64,000 bases of DNA from DATAGZ01 sp036263455 (GTDB lineage Bacteria > Pseudomonadota > Alphaproteobacteria > Dongiales > Dongiaceae): positions 1 through 64,000 of the forward strand of contig DATAGZ010000010.1 in NCBI GenBank assembly GCA_036263455.1. The letters run 5' to 3'. Position 1 is the first letter of the stretch. Every line of letters starts with the position of its first letter. The position numbers and the translations under genes are program-made. Below are positions 62,349 to 64,000 of the stretch, piece after piece. Under the pieces are notes generated by a model. It saw nothing but the letters and a program-made list of their open reading frames with translations, was not told where the DNA came from and searched no databases.

Positions 62349-62627
62349 ATGAGCGAAGAAGAGTTTGAAAAAAAGCTGGGTGACGTGGCCAAGTTCTATC
62401 GAACGCCTACCGATCTTATCGGTGACGCCGCGCTGACGCGAGAACAGCAAGTCCAGCTTTTAAAACAGTGGCAATATGATCTTCAGCTTCTGATGACGGC
62501 GACCGAGGAAAACATGACCGGAACCGGGACGCATGTGACGGCCGAGAGGCTAAAACAAGTCCAGCAAGCGTTAAAATTTCTAGGTACCGCTCCCGAAAAA
62601 AGCGGACCGGGAAAGGTCAGCAGTTAA
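62349..62627 (+). CDS. Small soluble conserved hypothetical protein, stress-island member
   Basis: A 92-residue acidic helical protein: EEFEKKLGDVAKFYRTPTDL, then a second helix TREQQVQLLKQWQYDLQLLM and a third TAERLKQVQQALKFLG. I recognise the FYRTPTDLIGDAALT...LLKQWQYD pattern as a common alphaproteobacterial hypothetical family without known function. GAGGAGG lies 6 bases before the start. The preceding exact EcfG promoter suggests induction in the general stress response. Confidence 0.8.
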   Translation: MSEEEFEKKLGDVAKFYRTPTDLIGDAALTREQQVQLLKQWQYDLQLLMTATEENMTGTGTHVTAERLKQVQQALKFLGTAPEKSGPGKVSS

Positions 62628-62631
62628 CAAT

Positions 62632-62657
62632 GCGTCGAACCCGCTAGGGTCCGACGC
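62632..62657. terminator. Hairpin between convergent small stress genes
   Basis: GCGTCGAACCC and GGGTCCGACGC pair with one mismatch around a GCTA loop. It lies 4 bp after the upstream stop and 25 bp from the convergent PRC-barrel stop, so it could serve both. No strong T-tract is present. Confidence 0.45.
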
Positions 62658-62682
62658 CAGTTAATTCGAGCTGGGCTCCCGG

Positions 62683-63069
62683 TCAGCTCCAATAGGGTGC
62701 CACGCTAAAGTGCTGATGGATGCGCATGGCCCAGTCGCGATTGGAAAGGTCCTCTTCCTCATATTCGGGAGTTCCCTTGAGAAGGTCCTTGTCCACATTC
62801 ACAACATAGCCGCCTTCGTCTTCGTCGTAAGTAAGCACCGACCACGGCAGGGCGCGTCGTTGCCCGCCCATACCAAGGAACCCGCCGAATTCTATCACGG
62901 CGTAGGCCACTTTACCGCTGATTTTGTCGATCATGATATCGGCCACTTCGCCTAAGCTGTCATGATCGCGGTCGTAGACCTTGGTACCGTCTACTTTCGA
63001 CGCCGAAATGAGGTCGTGTGTTTCATCCTTGCGCAGATGATCTGTTTCTTCTTTATCCCATTGTGCCAT
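62683..63069 (-). CDS. Cytoplasmic PRC-barrel domain protein
   Basis: A 128-residue PRC-barrel protein without signal peptide. The domain (about 18-95) has LISASKVDGTKVYDRDHDSLGEVADIMIDK and AYAVIEFGGFLGMGG. The acidic C-terminal region (EYEEEDLSNRDW) ends in an aromatic tail. AGGAG precedes the start at 63069. No EcfG site lies directly upstream, so it probably reads from the KGG gene promoter, with the 63089-63112 hairpin between them. Confidence 0.9.
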   Translation of the reverse strand: MAQWDKEETDHLRKDETHDLISASKVDGTKVYDRDHDSLGEVADIMIDKISGKVAYAVIEFGGFLGMGGQRRALPWSVLTYDEDEGGYVVNVDKDLLKGTPEYEEEDLSNRDWAMRIHQHFSVAPYWS

Positions 63070-63088
63070 TTTAGAACTCCTGAAAGAA

Positions 63089-63112
63089 TGGGAGGCCGCC
63101 AAGGGCCTCCCA
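63089..63112 (-). terminator. Intercistronic hairpin between KGG and PRC-barrel genes
   Basis: TGGGAGGCC (63089-63097) and GGCCTCCCA (63104-63112) form a perfect 9-bp stem with a 6-base loop, followed on the minus strand by ATTCTTTC. It is likely a partial terminator or mRNA-stabilising hairpin. Confidence 0.5.
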
Positions 63113-63119
63113 GTTCACC

Positions 63120-63386
63120 TTAGCGTTCGCGAGAACCGCCGCGGCCACCCTGGCCCTGACCACCCTGGCCCTGGCCACCCTGACCTTCGGATTCGCGACC
63201 GCCGCCGTGGCTGGCTTGGCCACCTTTGCGACCCGCCTCAGAGGCAAGTTCACGATCCTGCGAAAAGCTGCGCTTCTCGCTCGGCACGCTCTGGCCGCCC
63301 TTGCTGGCGATCTCACGTTGCTTCTGTTCGTCCATCGACGCGAATCCGCGCGATGACGTACCTTGTTCGTTTTTCTCGTTTGCCAT
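63120..63386 (-). CDS. KGG-repeat general stress protein
   Basis: An 88-residue hydrophilic protein of the KGG/con-10/GsiB type. It has two KGG motifs, ASKGGQSV and GRKGGQAS, and a Gly/Gln-rich tail (GGQGQGG repeated). It contains no hydrophobic core and should be largely disordered, as hydrophilin-type desiccation or osmotic stress proteins are. The tail is encoded by 15-bp tandem repeats. It has an exact EcfG-type promoter upstream. Confidence 0.88.
   Translation of the reverse strand: MANEKNEQGTSSRGFASMDEQKQREIASKGGQSVPSEKRSFSQDRELASEAGRKGGQASHGGGRESEGQGGQGQGGQGQGGRGGSRER
63145..63189. repeat. 15-bp tandem repeat, three copies, in the KGG gene
   Basis: Units begin at 63145, 63160 and 63175, each starting CCACCCTG. 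The first two differ at one base and the third is more diverged. On the minus strand they encode GQGGQ-type repeats. Copy number could vary by slippage without changing frame. Confidence 0.7.
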
Positions 63387-63418
63387 CTGTCTTCTCCTTG
63401 TTGGATGTGCGCACCTTT

Positions 63419-63443
63419 AACAGGGCACCTGGGCCGCCGTTCC
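63419..63443 (-). promoter_or_regulatory. EcfG-type promoter of the KGG gene
   Basis: Minus-strand GGAAC (63443-63439) and GTT (63421-63419) with a 17-base spacer, 33 bp ahead of the start codon. Confidence 0.7.
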
Positions 63444-63542
63444 TCGGCGAAGTTCAAATAAACAAGGAAATTCAAAAGCTAAGGTAGGAAAATAATTTAA
63501 GGTTGCGGGAAAATGGAAAAGAAATGCGAGCAAAGGGAAAGC

Positions 63543-63573
63543 AAAAAGGCGGGGAGTGCATCCCCGCCTTTTT
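63543..63573. terminator. Strong bidirectional rho-independent terminator
   Basis: AAAAAGGCGGGG (63543-63554) and CCCCGCCTTTTT (63562-63573) form a perfect stem with A and T runs at the outer ends, so it can act on both strands. It ends the 49-residue protein transcript on the minus strand. Confidence 0.85.
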
Positions 63574-63581
63574 GATCAGTA

Positions 63582-63731
63582 TTAGGATTTGCTCCCGCGT
63601 TGGCTTCCGGACGAGCCTTGCCGGCCCGACTGCGAACCGCCCTGATTTTGGCCACCGCGCTGTGATCCTTTTTCGCGGCCGCTCTGCTGCGATTTATCCT
63701 GGCGGCCTGAACCGCCTTGAGTATTAGCCAT
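63582..63731 (-). CDS. Small Gly/Gln/Ser-rich disordered protein
   Basis: A 49-residue, almost uncharged-to-basic low-complexity protein (GGQNQGGSQSGRQGSSGSQR in the middle), with no hydrophobic residues to form a core. AAGGAGAA lies 4 bases before the start at 63731. It resembles other short GQS-rich hydrophilins beside KGG genes. An EcfG-type promoter is 40 bp upstream and a strong terminator 9 bp downstream, which together define a single-gene unit and support that it is real. Confidence 0.75.
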   Translation of the reverse strand: MANTQGGSGRQDKSQQSGREKGSQRGGQNQGGSQSGRQGSSGSQRGSKS

Positions 63732-63770
63732 TGTCTTCTCCTTCATAGTGCGTATCGCGCACCTCTCCAC

Positions 63771-63795
63771 AACATCTTAGCCAGAATTCGGTTCC
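63771..63795 (-). promoter_or_regulatory. EcfG-type promoter of the 49-residue protein gene
   Basis: Minus-strand GGAAC (63795-63791) and GTT (63773-63771) with a 17-base spacer, back to back with the divergent site at 63810-63835. Confidence 0.65.
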
Positions 63796-63809
63796 CGCAT
63801 TCGCTTCCC

Positions 63810-63835
63810 GGAACTAAGCAAGTGCTGCCAGGGTT
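63810..63835 (+). promoter_or_regulatory. EcfG-type promoter of the DUF3309 gene
   Basis: GGAAC (63810-63814), 18-base spacer, GTT (63833-63835), 25 bp before the DUF3309 start at 63861. Confidence 0.65.
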
Positions 63836-63860
63836 GATGAGTAAACTCAAGGAGGCTTCT

Positions 63861-64000
63861 ATGCTTGGTACCGTATTGCTTATCATTCTGGTTCTTCTCC
63901 TTATCGGCGTCATTCCGACGTGGCCCTACAGTTCTTCATGGGGATATTATCCCAGCGGTTTCGTAACCATTCTCATCGTTCTTGCCATCGTCGCTCTCGC
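63861..64000 (+). CDS. DUF3309 small membrane protein, 3' end outside window
   Basis: The first 46 residues of a small hydrophobic protein, MLGTVLLIILVLLLIGVIPT followed by WPYSSSWGYYPSGF, the DUF3309 signature of two helices around a Trp/Tyr-rich loop. The usual family length is about 50 residues, so only the last few are cut off. AAGGAGG lies 5 bases before the ATG. The EcfG-type promoter upstream places it in the stress island. Confidence 0.88.
   Translation, partial: MLGTVLLIILVLLLIGVIPTWPYSSSWGYYPSGFVTILIVLAIVAL

Noticed and set aside
63140..63190. Short direct repeats as a CRISPR array
   Set aside because: Units are 15 bp, contiguous without spacers, and lie in frame inside the KGG gene.

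Overview
The window is dense, high-GC chromosomal DNA from an alphaproteobacterium. The strongest taxonomic evidence is the PhyR-NepR-EcfG general stress response module at 57.5-61.1 kb, which is specific to Alphaproteobacteria, together with rpmE, cyaY, clpS-clpA, serC-serA and pccB-pccA in forms usual for that class. The genus cannot be fixed from sequence alone. I saw no rRNA, tRNA, CRISPR array, prophage or insertion sequence, and no gap over 300 bp lacks a gene.

Layout. (1) 0-7.7 kb: a glycerol- or polyol-like catabolic cluster. It holds a 5'-truncated aldehyde dehydrogenase, a fused two-flavin/[2Fe-2S] oxidoreductase, a glycerol-kinase-like FGGY kinase, an iron alcohol dehydrogenase and a LysR regulator. 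(2) 7.8-11 kb: a small DUF1127 protein missed by length filters, a MAPEG protein, rpmE, cyaY and an ABC exporter. (3) 11-22 kb: a glucose-type ABC importer followed without a break by zwf, pgl, edd, glk and eda, a complete Entner-Doudoroff route. hutF is fused on at the translational level. (4) 22-26 kb: convergent hutG, hutI and hutU; hutH and hutC are absent. (5) 26-34.8 kb: a lipoprotein, an IolG-like dehydrogenase, a UshA-like protein with a degenerate metal site, a putrescine-type ABC importer (potFGHI) whose binding protein is a lipoprotein on a long disordered linker, and an orphan TRAP binding protein. (6) 34.8-47.5 kb: bpt, motB-motA, an overlapping CoA-transferase/Ntn-acylase/threonine ammonia-lyase operon, an ornithine-decarboxylase-like gene with an alpha/beta hydrolase, a uracil-DNA glycosylase, folK, a SPOR-tailed D-Ala-D-Ala carboxypeptidase and a putative lipoprotein. 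(7) 47.5-57.5 kb: clpS-clpA, pccB-pccA-acyP, serC-serA and a cytochrome b561. (8) 57.5-64 kb: ecfG, nepR, phyR and a HisKA_2 histidine kinase, followed by an island of small membrane, PRC-barrel, CsbD, KGG and Gly/Gln-rich proteins.

The most informative non-coding result is in region 8. Reading by eye, I find seven sites of the form GGAAC-N17/18-GTT (one with a single -35 mismatch). They lie in front of nepR-ecfG and of six transcription units of the small-protein island, including two back-to-back divergent pairs and one site inside the 3' end of the kinase gene. This links the regulator module to a physically adjacent regulon. Other points worth a second look are the fused glycerol-type oxidoreductase next to a kinase that lacks the usual glycerol-binding arginine, the degenerate UshA-like enzyme, the tethered PotF and the CoA-transferase/acylase/deaminase operon.
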